Of a stretch of 64,000 bases of DNA, positions 19,573 to 29,537 are shown in pieces (position 1 is the first letter of the stretch; every line of letters begins with the position of its first letter). Origin of the DNA: Desulfobacterales bacterium (lineage in GTDB: Bacteria > Desulfobacterota > Desulfobacteria > Desulfobacterales > Desulfosarcinaceae); NCBI GenBank assembly GCA_016218685.1, contig JACRDD010000005.1, positions 124,001-188,000 of the forward strand. The letters are read 5' to 3'. The translations under genes were made by a program, and so were the position numbers. The notes beneath the pieces are model-generated. The model did no database searches and was not told the DNA's origin. It saw only the letters and a list, made by a program, of their open reading frames with translations.

Positions 19573-20943
19573 TCATTCGAAATCGCACAACGCGGCCACC
19601 GCTTCTTCTTCCAGGTCGTCGCTCAGGCATTGCCAGATGACGGTCTGATCTTCCAGACGCGGCACCATGCGCAACGACTTGCCGCGCAAGGGATCGCCGT
19701 TGAAGACCATCAGGAGCGAACGGTCTGCTTGCATCACGAGTCCGTAGGCATCGGATTGCCCCATGCCGGGCAGGGCTTCGCCGAGTTCGTCCAAGGTGGC
19801 AGGCAGGCGCGAATGCCGTTCATGGAATGTCTCCACGGCGCCTTGGATGGTCAGCACGCCCATGGCCGCGGCCATCAATGGCTCGGAATCCGCCGCCTCG
19901 CCTTCGACTGCCTGTTCTTCTGACGCTTGTTCTTCCTGCGCTTGCTCGTCGAGATCCCCGGCCGCCCCCTCTTCCAATTGACCTTCCTGGTCCGACGCCT
20001 CGTCCTGGAACGCCTCTTGCTGTTCCATGAGGGCGCCCATCAGTGCCCTCTGCCGATACTGGGTGAAGGCCGGCACGGCCACGGCCGCCAGGATGCCGAT
20101 GATGGCGATCACGATGAGAAAGGAGGCGGCGCTGCCCCCGCCGCCGGCGTTCGGTACAAAAAGGGCGAAAAGCCAGGCCAGGGGGTTGCGCTGGGGCTGC
20201 TCGGGCGCGTGTCCTTCGGCCAGGGATTTGAGGGCCGCGGCACGCTTGACCAGCCAGGGATAGGTCCCGATCAATTCATGGAACGACATCCAGAAACCAT
20301 TGGTCTCGTCGCGCTGGCCGATATAGGCGTCGATGTCCGTGCTGGCAAAGCGCGTATCGCCGGTGGCGATGGCCAGCAATCCTCTCTGGGCCGCCGCGGG
20401 CGATGGGCAGCAGGCCAGGCCGTAGCGGTCGCAGGTGTATTCGCACGCCCGGGCGTAGGCCGCGCCCAAGAGCGGCAGGATGCGGGCTGGGGCCAGCCAC
20501 ACCCCCCAGGTCAGATGCTTGCGATGAATATGGCCCAGTTCGTGACCGATGTAGAAGTTAAAGGCTTCGGGATCGTTGTGCAGGGCGTCGATGACGTCGC
20601 TGAACAGCACGATGAAGTGCTTGCCGCGGAACTTGGTGGCCAGGGCGTTGAAGAACCCGGTGCGCAACACATAGCAGTCGGGACTCGTGGTCAGGCCGAT
20701 CTTGCGGCAGCACGCCATCAGGCGCTCATACAGGTCGGGGTATTGGGTCGCGGAGACTTTGACGCCGGTGCCCTTGATGTAGGAGATGAACCCCGACTGG
20801 GCGAACAGGTAGGCAATGTAGAAGAACAGGCCGTAGAGCAACGCGATGCCGGCCGTGCCCAAAACCAGGGCCAGCCAAAAAAGCAGCGAGACGATCAAGG
20901 CAATCACAAACAACGGTTGCTCGTTCTTGTAGGTCATTTCCAT
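19573..20943 (-). CDS. M48-family metallopeptidase with C-terminal pilin-like helix and domain
   Basis: HELGH zinc motif; later FLIVIAIIGILAAVAVPAFTQYRQRA resembles a pilin alpha-1 helix. Confidence 0.8.
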   Translation of the reverse strand: MEMTYKNEQPLFVIALIVSLLFWLALVLGTAGIALLYGLFFYIAYLFAQSGFISYIKGTGVKVSATQYPDLYERLMACCRKIGLTTSPDCYVLRTGFFNALATKFRGKHFIVLFSDVIDALHNDPEAFNFYIGHELGHIHRKHLTWGVWLAPARILPLLGAAYARACEYTCDRYGLACCPSPAAAQRGLLAIATGDTRFASTDIDAYIGQRDETNGFWMSFHELIGTYPWLVKRAAALKSLAEGHAPEQPQRNPLAWLFALFVPNAGGGGSAASFLIVIAIIGILAAVAVPAFTQYRQRALMGALMEQQEAFQDEASDQEGQLEEGAAGDLDEQAQEEQASEEQAVEGEAADSEPLMAAAMGVLTIQGAVETFHERHSRLPATLDELGEALPGMGQSDAYGLVMQADRSLLMVFNGDPLRGKSLRMVPRLEDQTVIWQCLSDDLEEEAVAALCDFE

Positions 20944-20990
20944 AGGGCTCCTTGGGTGTTGGCGGTTGGTGGTCCCAGGCGCGGCATTGG

Positions 20991-21593
20991 CTATGGCCGG
21001 CGCGCCAGGGCATCGTTGATTTGGCGACTGAGGGCCGCCACCAGGCGGCTTTGGGCCGCGACCAATTCGGAAGGCGCGCGGCCGGCGGCCGGCTCTTGCA
21101 GGTGAACGTTCCAGGAGGCCGGCGTTGCGGAAGGCCGCAGATCGGCCAGCGTCACGCTGCCGACCAGGCGCACGGTGCCGTCGGGAAAGGCCTCGAAGGT
21201 GGTCAACTGGACGGTGACGATGATCTCGGGCTTGAAGCCCGCGGGCCAGGGGGTACGATCGATGCGCGGGGAGGCACCGAGCAAGCGCAGGTTTTCCAGC
21301 AAAACGCGGGAGATCTCGTCCTGCAACCGGCCGGCCCAGCGATGATACTCTTCGATGTTCATCTGATGGGCGTCGCTGCGGGAGACGAGCTGGGGCCGGT
21401 CCAGGTAGTCGGGCAGCATCACGTTGGCAATGCCGATGGCCGGCCGGGCTTTTTGCGGGACGGGCGCCGCGGGCACGTCGGGCATGGTCCCGAGGCTGTA
21501 GTAAGACACGGACGAAGAGGCGCCGCAGCCGGCGACAAAGGCGACGGTCACAAGCAAAAGCAGGCGGCGGCGTAAGGTGGCGGATAAGGTCAT
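20991..21593 (-). CDS. pqiC: PqiC-like ABC-type transport auxiliary lipoprotein
   Basis: Lipoprotein signal (FVAGCG), YYSLGTMP start of mature protein; directly downstream of MCE gene. Confidence 0.8.
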   Translation of the reverse strand: MTLSATLRRRLLLLVTVAFVAGCGASSSVSYYSLGTMPDVPAAPVPQKARPAIGIANVMLPDYLDRPQLVSRSDAHQMNIEEYHRWAGRLQDEISRVLLENLRLLGASPRIDRTPWPAGFKPEIIVTVQLTTFEAFPDGTVRLVGSVTLADLRPSATPASWNVHLQEPAAGRAPSELVAAQSRLVAALSRQINDALARRP

Positions 21594-23278
21594 GGCTTGG
21601 GCTCCTCTTTCCCGAAAACCAGGGATTCCGGGTGGCGCTGCAGGTAGTCGGCCAGCACGGAAATGGCCCGCCCGGCCTTGGCCAGCTCCTGCATCATCTG
21701 TTGCAGGTCGTAGGTGAGCGCGGTGTTGCCGCTCATCAGCCCGTCGGCCGAGGCCACGGCGCTTTCGGTGCGCGCCAGCACCTGGCGCAACTGCGTAAGG
21801 GCCGCGTTCATCTGGGGCACCGAAGTATCGTTGAGGGTGGCCGTGAAGCGTTGCAGTTCGGCCAGACTCTGGCGCAGGGCAGCGATGGCGGCCACGGTAT
21901 CCTCCGAGCCGATCAATTGGCGGATCTGGCGCAGGCTGGCGCTCAATTCGCTGCCGATCTCCTCCACGGGCAGCTTTTCCAGGCGGCCGACAAAGGCGGC
22001 GATGCCCGCGGTGATCTCTTCGGCGGCCCCGGGCACGGTGGGAATCACCGGATAGCTGCCGGTATGGGCCACCTGCTGGGGCGGTAAATCCGGGAACATG
22101 CTCAGATTCACGTAAAGCTGACCGGTGAGCAGCACGCCGGTGCGCAGTTGGGCGCGCAGCCCCTTGGCCACCAGCTTCGAAACCAGTTCGGCGCGGTTGA
22201 TCTTCAAATCGCCCTTGACGGCGATGCGCTCGGGTTCGATGGCCATGAGCACCGGGATGCGGAAGGCCAGCTTCTTCTCGTCGAACTCCAGGCGCACATC
22301 CACGACTTCGCCCACCTTGATGCCGCTGAACTCCACGGGCGCCCCCTTGTTCAGACCGCGCACGCTTTCGTTGAAATAGGCGAGCATGTAATTGCGCTGG
22401 GCATACACCGGCGCCTCGACCTGGTCGCGACTCTCGTAGAGGGTGAAGACGTCTCCTTCGGTGGCCGCTTCCTCCGAAGGCTGGTTGGCCGGAATCTCGA
22501 AGCTGATGCCGCCGATCAGCAGGCTCATCACCGACTCGGTATCGATGCGCACGCCCGAGGTGTCCAGGGTGACATTCAATCCACTCGTCTCCCAGAAACG
22601 CGTGTTGCGGCGAACCTGCTCGTTGTGCGGCGCCTGGACAAAAATCTGGATGTCCACGGCCGAACCGTCGGCGGTCATGGCATAGCCCACCACCTGGCCG
22701 ACCTTGATCTGCCGGTAGTAGACCGGCGAACCGATGTCCAGCGACCCCAGGCGCTGGGCCCGCAGATTGTACTGGCTGCCCGGGGTGTCGATGGTCACCG
22801 ACGGCGGTTTTTCCAATCCCACGAAGGTTTCGGCCGGCGCCCCGTTGGTGCCGGGCTCGAAGCCGATGTAGGCACCTGAAAACAGGGTGCTCAAGCCCGA
22901 AACTTCGCCCGCGGCCACCCGGGCGCGCACCACCCAGAAGCGGGTGGTCTCGGTCAGGTAGTCTTCCATCTCCTTTTGCAGATCGGCGGTCACCGTCACC
23001 TGGGACAGGTCGTCGCTCAGACGGATGGATTCCACCTTGCCGACCACCACATCCTTATACTTGATGCGGGTCTTGCCGGCTTCCAGGCCTTCGGCCGACT
23101 CGAAGGTGATGGTGACGGTCGGTCCGGCGTCGTGGATGGCCTTGATCGCCAGCCACAGGCCGATGAGGGCCGCCAGCAAGGGGATGAGCCACACCAGGCC
23201 AAAGCGCCGCGGCGGACGCACGACGGCCGCTGGCAGCTCCTCGAGAATCGGTTCTTGCGTGCGATCTTGCGTGGTCAT
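21590..23278 (-). CDS. pqiB: PqiB / MCE (MlaD) domain protein
   Basis: N-terminal TM, repeated MCE segments (TITFESAEGLEAGKTRIKYKDVVVGKVESI; GAPVEFSGIKVGEVVDVRL). Confidence 0.9.
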   Translation of the reverse strand: MTTQDRTQEPILEELPAAVVRPPRRFGLVWLIPLLAALIGLWLAIKAIHDAGPTVTITFESAEGLEAGKTRIKYKDVVVGKVESIRLSDDLSQVTVTADLQKEMEDYLTETTRFWVVRARVAAGEVSGLSTLFSGAYIGFEPGTNGAPAETFVGLEKPPSVTIDTPGSQYNLRAQRLGSLDIGSPVYYRQIKVGQVVGYAMTADGSAVDIQIFVQAPHNEQVRRNTRFWETSGLNVTLDTSGVRIDTESVMSLLIGGISFEIPANQPSEEAATEGDVFTLYESRDQVEAPVYAQRNYMLAYFNESVRGLNKGAPVEFSGIKVGEVVDVRLEFDEKKLAFRIPVLMAIEPERIAVKGDLKINRAELVSKLVAKGLRAQLRTGVLLTGQLYVNLSMFPDLPPQQVAHTGSYPVIPTVPGAAEEITAGIAAFVGRLEKLPVEEIGSELSASLRQIRQLIGSEDTVAAIAALRQSLAELQRFTATLNDTSVPQMNAALTQLRQVLARTESAVASADGLMSGNTALTYDLQQMMQELAKAGRAISVLADYLQRHPESLVFGKEEPKP

Positions 23279-23937
23279 GATCTTTTCTCCATGGCATCCC
23301 AGATCAGGCGCGGGTCGAAGCTGTTGGCCGCGAACATGGTGATCACGACCACCGCGCCGAAAAAGACGATGCCCACCCCGGCATCGACGTTGGCCAACGC
23401 CCCTAGTTTCAACAGGGCCACCATGACGGTGACCACATAGACATCCACCATGGACCAGCGGCCGATGAGCTCGGTAATGTGGTAGAGCCGGGTGCGCTCT
23501 TCCGGGCGCCAGTCCGAACGGCGGCGCACCGAGACGAGCAGAAAGGCCAGGATCAGGATCTTGAGGGCCGGCACCACGATGCTGGCCACGAAAATGATCA
23601 GGGCGATGTGCCAACTGCCCGAGGCCATGAAGTAGTAAACCCCACTCAGGATGGTGTCGGACTGGGTGCTGCCCAGATAGGTGGTGTGGGTCACCGGCAG
23701 GACGTTGGCCGGTATATAAAAGAGGATGGCCGCCAGCACCAGGGCCCAGGAGCGGCCTTCGCTGTTGGGTTTGCGCGCATGCAACACCCCGCCGCAGCGC
23801 GGGCAGTAAAGCCGTCCGCCGGCCTGAAAGCGGCTGAGCAGGCCACAATCGTGGCAGGCGATCAACCCGAGCCGGGCCGCCGTGGCCGGCCCCGGACCGC
23901 CGGCGGCATTTACTTTTGGGGGCTCAGCCGTTCCCAT
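23275..23937 (-). CDS. pqiA: PqiA domain protein (second half)
   Basis: CHDCGLLSRF...YCPRCGGVL zinc ribbon plus four TM segments. Confidence 0.85.
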   Translation of the reverse strand: MGTAEPPKVNAAGGPGPATAARLGLIACHDCGLLSRFQAGGRLYCPRCGGVLHARKPNSEGRSWALVLAAILFYIPANVLPVTHTTYLGSTQSDTILSGVYYFMASGSWHIALIIFVASIVVPALKILILAFLLVSVRRRSDWRPEERTRLYHITELIGRWSMVDVYVVTVMVALLKLGALANVDAGVGIVFFGAVVVITMFAANSFDPRLIWDAMEKRS

Positions 23938-24518
23938 ACAATCTCCGGATTAAATGCGGCGCTGGTGGCCGCAACTAAAAAGATCAACACCAGAAAGGCA
24001 TACAGGGCGATGCCCGGAACGATGGTGGCCATGCCGGCCAGCTTGACCATGGATACCAGAATGCCCAGCAGAAATACTTCGGTCATGCCCCAGGGTTGCA
24101 GGGAACGGATCAGGCGGAACACGGCGGCCGTCTTCCAGGAGAGGCGCTCGAACTTGAGGGGCAGCAGCACATAGGTCAGGCCCACCAGTTCCACCAGGGG
24201 AAAGACGATGCCGGTGGCCAGCACCAGCGCCCCCATCCAGGGCATGCCCTGGCGGAAGAAAACCAGGATGCCGCTCGCCAGGCGGGTCTCTTGGGTCTGG
24301 CCTTCGATATTGAGCGACAAGAAGGGGTAGCTATTGGCGATGACAAACAGAATGATGCCGCTGACGGCCAGGGCCAGAGTGCGGTCTAGGCTGTTGCGCC
24401 GATGGCGATAGAGCAACGTGCCGCAGCGCGCGCAGACCGCCAGGCCCTCGGGCGGCAGGGGCTGGCGGCGTTGCAGCAGATCGCAGTGGGGGCAGGCGAT
24501 GTAAGCATCCAGGCGCAT
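23910..24518 (-). CDS. pqiA: PqiA domain protein (first half)
   Basis: CPHCDLLQRR...CARCGTLLYRHR plus TM segments; overlaps second pqiA gene by 28 bp. Confidence 0.85.
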   Translation of the reverse strand: MRLDAYIACPHCDLLQRRQPLPPEGLAVCARCGTLLYRHRRNSLDRTLALAVSGIILFVIANSYPFLSLNIEGQTQETRLASGILVFFRQGMPWMGALVLATGIVFPLVELVGLTYVLLPLKFERLSWKTAAVFRLIRSLQPWGMTEVFLLGILVSMVKLAGMATIVPGIALYAFLVLIFLVAATSAAFNPEIVWERLSPQK

Positions 24519-24566
24519 GGCTCTAATTGGGCCATCTGGGTAGAAAAAGTCAAATGAAAACTGGGG

Positions 24567-26408
24567 TTACGCCTTTTCTCCCCGGCTCCGATAACGGTGC
24601 TGGGCCGAAAGGATCGTTTTGCGCAGGCGGATGGATTGGGGCGTGACCTCCACCATCTCGTCTTCGCGGATGAAATGGATGGCCCACTCCAGGGTCATGG
24701 CCTTGACCGGCGCCAGGATCACGTTCTCGTCGTGGCCCGTGGCGCGCATGTTGGTCAGCTTCTTCTCCTTGCACGGGTTGGCGTTCAGATCGGTGGCGCG
24801 GTTGTGCTCGCCGAAGATCATGCCTTCGTAGACCGGCACGCCGGGCACGATGAAGAGCTGGCCGCGCGGCTCCAGGTTGAACAGGGCATAGGCCACGGAG
24901 TTTCCCTGGCGGTCGGAGACGATGGAACCGGAAAAGCGGCTGGGGAACTCGCCGCGGTAGGTATCGTAGCCCGCAAAGTAGGTGTTGAGCAGGCCGGTGC
25001 CCTTGGTGTCGGTCAGAAATTCGTCGCGATAACCGATCAAGCCCCGGCTGGGGATGCTGAACTCGATGCGCACCCGGCCGCTGCCGTGGTTGATCATGTT
25101 GGTCATTAGACCCTTGCGGCCCGAAAGCTTTTCGGTCACCACCCCCATGAAGCGTTCGTCGCAATCCACGAAGAGCTGCTCCATGGGTTCGGTTTTCACG
25201 CCGTTCTTTTCCTTATAGATCACCTCGGGCCGGCCCACGGCCAGCTCGAAGCCTTCCCGGCGCATGGTCTCGATCAGAATCGCCAACTGGAACTCGCCGC
25301 GGCCCTTGACCAGGAACACTTCCCGGCTGTCGGTCTCTTCCACCTGGATGGCCACGTTGCGCAAGGTCTCTTTGAAGAGCCGCTCGCGCAGGTTGCGCGA
25401 CTGGGAAAAGCGCCCTTCCCGGCCGGCAAAGGGCGAGGTGTTGACCGTAAAGCGCATGCCCACGGTGGGTTCGTCCACCCGGATGCGCGGCAGGGCCGAG
25501 GCGCTGCCCTTGGTGCAGATCGTGTCGCCGATGCGCACCTCCTCGATGCCGGCCAGCACCACGATGTCGCCCGGATCGGCGGCCGGCACCTCTTGCAGGG
25601 CCGGACCCTCGTAGGTTTGCAAGCAGGCCACCTTGAGCGGCCGCGGCACGCCATCGACGCCGACGCACACCAGGGTATCCTTGTTATGGGCCTGGCCGTT
25701 GGCCACCCGGCCCACGGCCAGGCGGCCCAGGTAGTCCGAGTAGCCCAGGTCCGAGACCAGCATCTGAAAACTGGCGTCGGGCAGATGGCCCGGCGCCGGA
25801 ATCTTTTCCAGGATCATGTCGAACAAGGGGGTCAGATCGGTGCCGTGGTCGCCGGCCTTAGCCTGGGCGATGCCATCCCGGCCGATGGCGAAAAGGTAGG
25901 GGAAATCGAGCTGATCCTCGTTGGCATCCAGGTCGATGAACAGGTCGTACACCTGGTCCAGCACCTGGTCGGCGCGGGCATCCTTGCGGTCGATCTTGTT
26001 GATCACCACGATCACCTTCAAGCCGGCGGCCAGGGTCTTTTCCAGCACGAAGCGGGTCTGGGGCAACGGTCCTTCGGAGGCGTCCACCAGCAGCAGGGCG
26101 CCGTCGGCCATGGAGAGCGCGCGCTCCACCTCGCCGCCGAAATCGGCGTGGCCCGGGGTGTCGATGATGTTGATCTTGACCCCTTTCCAGTGCACCGAGC
26201 AGTTCTTGGCGGCGATGGTGATGCCCCGCTCGCGCTCGAGATCCATGTTGTCCATGAGCCGCTCGTTGACGGTGGCCCCTTCGCGGATCTGGCCGCTCTG
26301 GCGGAACATGGCGTCCACCAGGGTGGTTTTGCCGTGATCGACGTGGGCGATGATGGCCACGTTGCGGATGTTGGCGTTAAGAATCGGGGTGTTGTTTTTA
26401 TCGCTCAT
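24567..26408 (-). CDS. typA: translational GTPase TypA/BipA
   Basis: NIRNVAIIAHVDHGKTTLVDAMFRQSG and RERGITIAAKN, DTPGHADFGGEVER, NKIDR. Confidence 0.97.
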   Translation of the reverse strand: MSDKNNTPILNANIRNVAIIAHVDHGKTTLVDAMFRQSGQIREGATVNERLMDNMDLERERGITIAAKNCSVHWKGVKINIIDTPGHADFGGEVERALSMADGALLLVDASEGPLPQTRFVLEKTLAAGLKVIVVINKIDRKDARADQVLDQVYDLFIDLDANEDQLDFPYLFAIGRDGIAQAKAGDHGTDLTPLFDMILEKIPAPGHLPDASFQMLVSDLGYSDYLGRLAVGRVANGQAHNKDTLVCVGVDGVPRPLKVACLQTYEGPALQEVPAADPGDIVVLAGIEEVRIGDTICTKGSASALPRIRVDEPTVGMRFTVNTSPFAGREGRFSQSRNLRERLFKETLRNVAIQVEETDSREVFLVKGRGEFQLAILIETMRREGFELAVGRPEVIYKEKNGVKTEPMEQLFVDCDERFMGVVTEKLSGRKGLMTNMINHGSGRVRIEFSIPSRGLIGYRDEFLTDTKGTGLLNTYFAGYDTYRGEFPSRFSGSIVSDRQGNSVAYALFNLEPRGQLFIVPGVPVYEGMIFGEHNRATDLNANPCKEKKLTNMRATGHDENVILAPVKAMTLEWAIHFIREDEMVEVTPQSIRLRKTILSAQHRYRSRGEKA

Positions 26409-26493
26409 GGATATGCAATCTCCTTTGATGAACCGCGCACGGTATGCCATTTACTATCGGTTGTCTATAATATTTGTTGAATCGCCCGCTATC

Positions 26494-28266
26494 TTACAGC
26501 GGCCAGAAGATGGGAATCAGCAGCGTAGCGCCCACAATCACCAGCAGGTCGAGGGGAATGCCCAGTTTGAGATAATCGCTGAAGCGGTAGCCGCCAGGTC
26601 CGTACACCATCAGGTTGGTCTGGTAGCCGATGGGCGTGGCAAAGGATGCGCTGGCACCCAGACACACCGCCACGATGAAGGGTTTGGGGTTCACCCCCAG
26701 GCTGAGGGCCGTTGAGATGGCGATCGGCAGCATGAGCACCGCGGCGGTATTATTGCTCATCAGCTCCGTGACGATGCAGGTGACGAGCAAAATGGCCCCC
26801 AGGACCACCACGGGCGAAGCTCCATCGAAGAGGCTCAAAAAGTGCCCGGCGAAATAGCTGCTGGCGCCGCTTTTGTCCATGGCCTGGCTCAAGGCGATGG
26901 TCCCGGCGATCAGCAGCAGCAGCTCGCCCTGCAAGGCCCTGTAGGCGTCGCGCAAGGGCAGACAGCCGGTGACCACCATTAAAAAGACGGTCGCCAGGGC
27001 GCACACCATGATGTCGGCCAGGCCGAAGGAGGCCGCGGCCACCATCAGGCCGAACAAGGAAGCCGCCAACGGAGCTTTGCTTTTGTGGACGATTTCATGA
27101 TGCACGTCTTCCACCAGAATCCAATCGCTGCGGCCTCGGAAACGATCGACGCGATCCACCCGGCACCACACCAGCAGGGTGTCTCCCAGGCGCAGGGGGA
27201 TGTCCTTGATCTGTTTCTCGGAATAGTGCAGTCCGCTGCGCTCGATGGCCACGATATGCAGGTCTTCGTCCCGGGCCAGATGGCTCTCCTGCAGCCGTTG
27301 GCCGATCAGATCGGATTGGGGCGGGACGATCAACTCGACCACCATGATTTGACTGGCGCCGGTGGGGCCCAGCCCCTTGCCCCAGGCGGGCAGCTCCACA
27401 TCCTTGCTTTGCAGGATATGGGTCAAGTCGTTGGGCGACCCCTTGACCAGCAGCAGGTCGTCGGCCGCGATGGAGACAGAGTCGCGGCAGGGGTGGAAGA
27501 TGTGGGATGCGCGGATCAGCTTTAGCACCTCGAGGCCGGGGTGTTTGGTGGACAAGTCGCTGCAGGGATTCAGGCCGACCAGTCGGCTGCCTTGTGGAAC
27601 GGACAATTCGGACAGGTAGCGTCGATTCCGCTTCCCGTCCAGCTCGCACGACGGGCTATGAATGTTGGGCATCATGCGGATGCCGACGCCGACGATCAGC
27701 AGAAAGCCCGCGATGGCGATGGGCACCCCGGCCTGCCCCAGTTCGAACATGGTGAGCCCGCCGTAGCCGTAGTGGCTGGCCAGGTTGCCGACGATGATGT
27801 TGGTGGATGTCCCGATGAGGGTACACATGCCGGTCAATGACGCTGTGAAGCACATGGGGATCAAGTATTTGGACGGACTGACGCCAAAGGCGCAGCCCAT
27901 GCTCAGAATCATGGGCATGAACAGTACCACCACCGGCGTGTTGTTGATGAAGGCCGAAGCCACACCGGCCGTCACCAGCACGATCATCAACGCCGTCTTG
28001 GCCCGGCCGCCGGCCAACGCCACCACGCTGCGGCCGATCAGGCTCACCACCCCGGTGCGGATCATGGCCTGACTGATGAGAAACATGGCGCCCACGGTGA
28101 TCACGGCCGGATTGGCGAAGCCCGCCACGGCTTCGGCCGGCGTCAGGATGCGCGTGAGCATCAGGGCCACCATCAGCCCGATGGCCACCAAGTCGATGGC
28201 GATCCACTCGCCGATCAATAGCACCAGCGTGACGACCAAGAGGATGGTGACCAGCAATATCTCCAT
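26494..28266 (-). CDS. SLC13-family permease with TrkA-C-like domains
   Basis: Multi-TM halves flanking a soluble region with RCK-C-like repeats; FINNTPVVVLFMP and SNNTAAVLMLPIA motifs. Confidence 0.88.
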   Translation of the reverse strand: MEILLVTILLVVTLVLLIGEWIAIDLVAIGLMVALMLTRILTPAEAVAGFANPAVITVGAMFLISQAMIRTGVVSLIGRSVVALAGGRAKTALMIVLVTAGVASAFINNTPVVVLFMPMILSMGCAFGVSPSKYLIPMCFTASLTGMCTLIGTSTNIIVGNLASHYGYGGLTMFELGQAGVPIAIAGFLLIVGVGIRMMPNIHSPSCELDGKRNRRYLSELSVPQGSRLVGLNPCSDLSTKHPGLEVLKLIRASHIFHPCRDSVSIAADDLLLVKGSPNDLTHILQSKDVELPAWGKGLGPTGASQIMVVELIVPPQSDLIGQRLQESHLARDEDLHIVAIERSGLHYSEKQIKDIPLRLGDTLLVWCRVDRVDRFRGRSDWILVEDVHHEIVHKSKAPLAASLFGLMVAAASFGLADIMVCALATVFLMVVTGCLPLRDAYRALQGELLLLIAGTIALSQAMDKSGASSYFAGHFLSLFDGASPVVVLGAILLVTCIVTELMSNNTAAVLMLPIAISTALSLGVNPKPFIVAVCLGASASFATPIGYQTNLMVYGPGGYRFSDYLKLGIPLDLLVIVGATLLIPIFWPL

Positions 28267-28272
28267 GGATCG

Positions 28273-29385
28273 TTATCCCACCTTGTGCAGCTCGTACTGC
28301 CGGGTGCCCAGGCCCAACTTCTCGGCATAGGCCAGTTGCAAGGCCCAATCCACCTCGGGATAGAGGGCCTTGAACTTGTCTTCGCCCGGTGCCGTGTTCT
28401 TGGTGAGCACGCCGTTGGCCAGGGCCGGTTCGGCATTGACCAGATCGGCCGAGGCCTGGTCGATGGCCACCGGGTCAATGGAAGCCAGGATGCCGATGTT
28501 CTTGACGATGGGCGCGTCGTTGGCCGCGTAGCAGTCGCAGGCCGGCGACACATCGGTGATGAAATTGACGAAAAGCGATTTGCCCGGTTTGGCCTGAATC
28601 ACGGCCGCGGCGTACTCCATCATGCCTTCCAGAAAGCGCGGGATCTCCTGGTCCCAGGCGATCTCGATGGCCTTGTTGCTGCACATCAGAATGCACTCGC
28701 CGCAGCCGATGCAGCGTTGCGGGTCGATGACGGCCTTCTCGTCGGCCAGGGCCAGGGCGTGCTGGGAACAGTGTTCCACGCACTCGCCGCAGCCGATGCA
28801 ATTTTCGGCCTTGACCTGGGGCGCGACCGTGGAGTGCATGGCCAGCTTGCCTTTGCGCGAGGCGCTACCCATGCCCACGTTCTTGAGCGTTCCGCCGAAC
28901 CCCGAGAGCTCATGTCCCTTGAAGTGGGCCACGGAGATCAAGGCGTCGGCCGCCATGATCTCCCGGCCGATGAAGGCCTGCTGGAAATGTTGGCCTCCGT
29001 TCACGGCAACGGCCGCTTCGCTGTTGCCGCGCAGGCCGTCGGCGATCACCAGGGGCGCATCCACCACGGCATAGGCAAAGCCGTTCTGGATGGCGGTGGT
29101 CAGGTGGTGGGGCGCATCCGAGCGCGTACCGGCATAGAGCGTATTGGCATCCGTGAGAAAGGGAACGCCGCTGGCCTGTTTGATGGCCGTCACTAGCGTG
29201 CGCAGGTAGATGGGCCGGATGAAGGCCGCGTTGCCCATTTCGCCGAAGTGCAGCTTCACGGCCACCAGGTCGCGCGGCCGCACCACGTTTTCCAGGCCGG
29301 CCTGGCTCACCAGGCGCGTCAGCTTGGCCATCATGTTGGTTTGCACATCGGCGCGAAAGTCGATAAAGAAAACGGTGCTGGACAT
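28273..29385 (-). CDS. DUF362 domain-containing Fe-S protein
   Basis: VKLHFGEMGNAAFIRP and two CIGCGEC 4Fe-4S clusters. Confidence 0.9.
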   Translation of the reverse strand: MSSTVFFIDFRADVQTNMMAKLTRLVSQAGLENVVRPRDLVAVKLHFGEMGNAAFIRPIYLRTLVTAIKQASGVPFLTDANTLYAGTRSDAPHHLTTAIQNGFAYAVVDAPLVIADGLRGNSEAAVAVNGGQHFQQAFIGREIMAADALISVAHFKGHELSGFGGTLKNVGMGSASRKGKLAMHSTVAPQVKAENCIGCGECVEHCSQHALALADEKAVIDPQRCIGCGECILMCSNKAIEIAWDQEIPRFLEGMMEYAAAVIQAKPGKSLFVNFITDVSPACDCYAANDAPIVKNIGILASIDPVAIDQASADLVNAEPALANGVLTKNTAPGEDKFKALYPEVDWALQLAYAEKLGLGTRQYELHKVG

Positions 29386-29537
29386 GGGCCTCCTCCTGAT
29401 GGATGTTGGGGTTCGGCGATGAGGGATGATCGATCCAGACAATCGGTGCAGGCAAGCTCAGCCTAAACCGGCGCCACCGGCAGTGTAAAGTTTAAAGATG
29501 AAAGTCAAACGCTGAAAGTCAAGGGGGTGCTTCCGGC

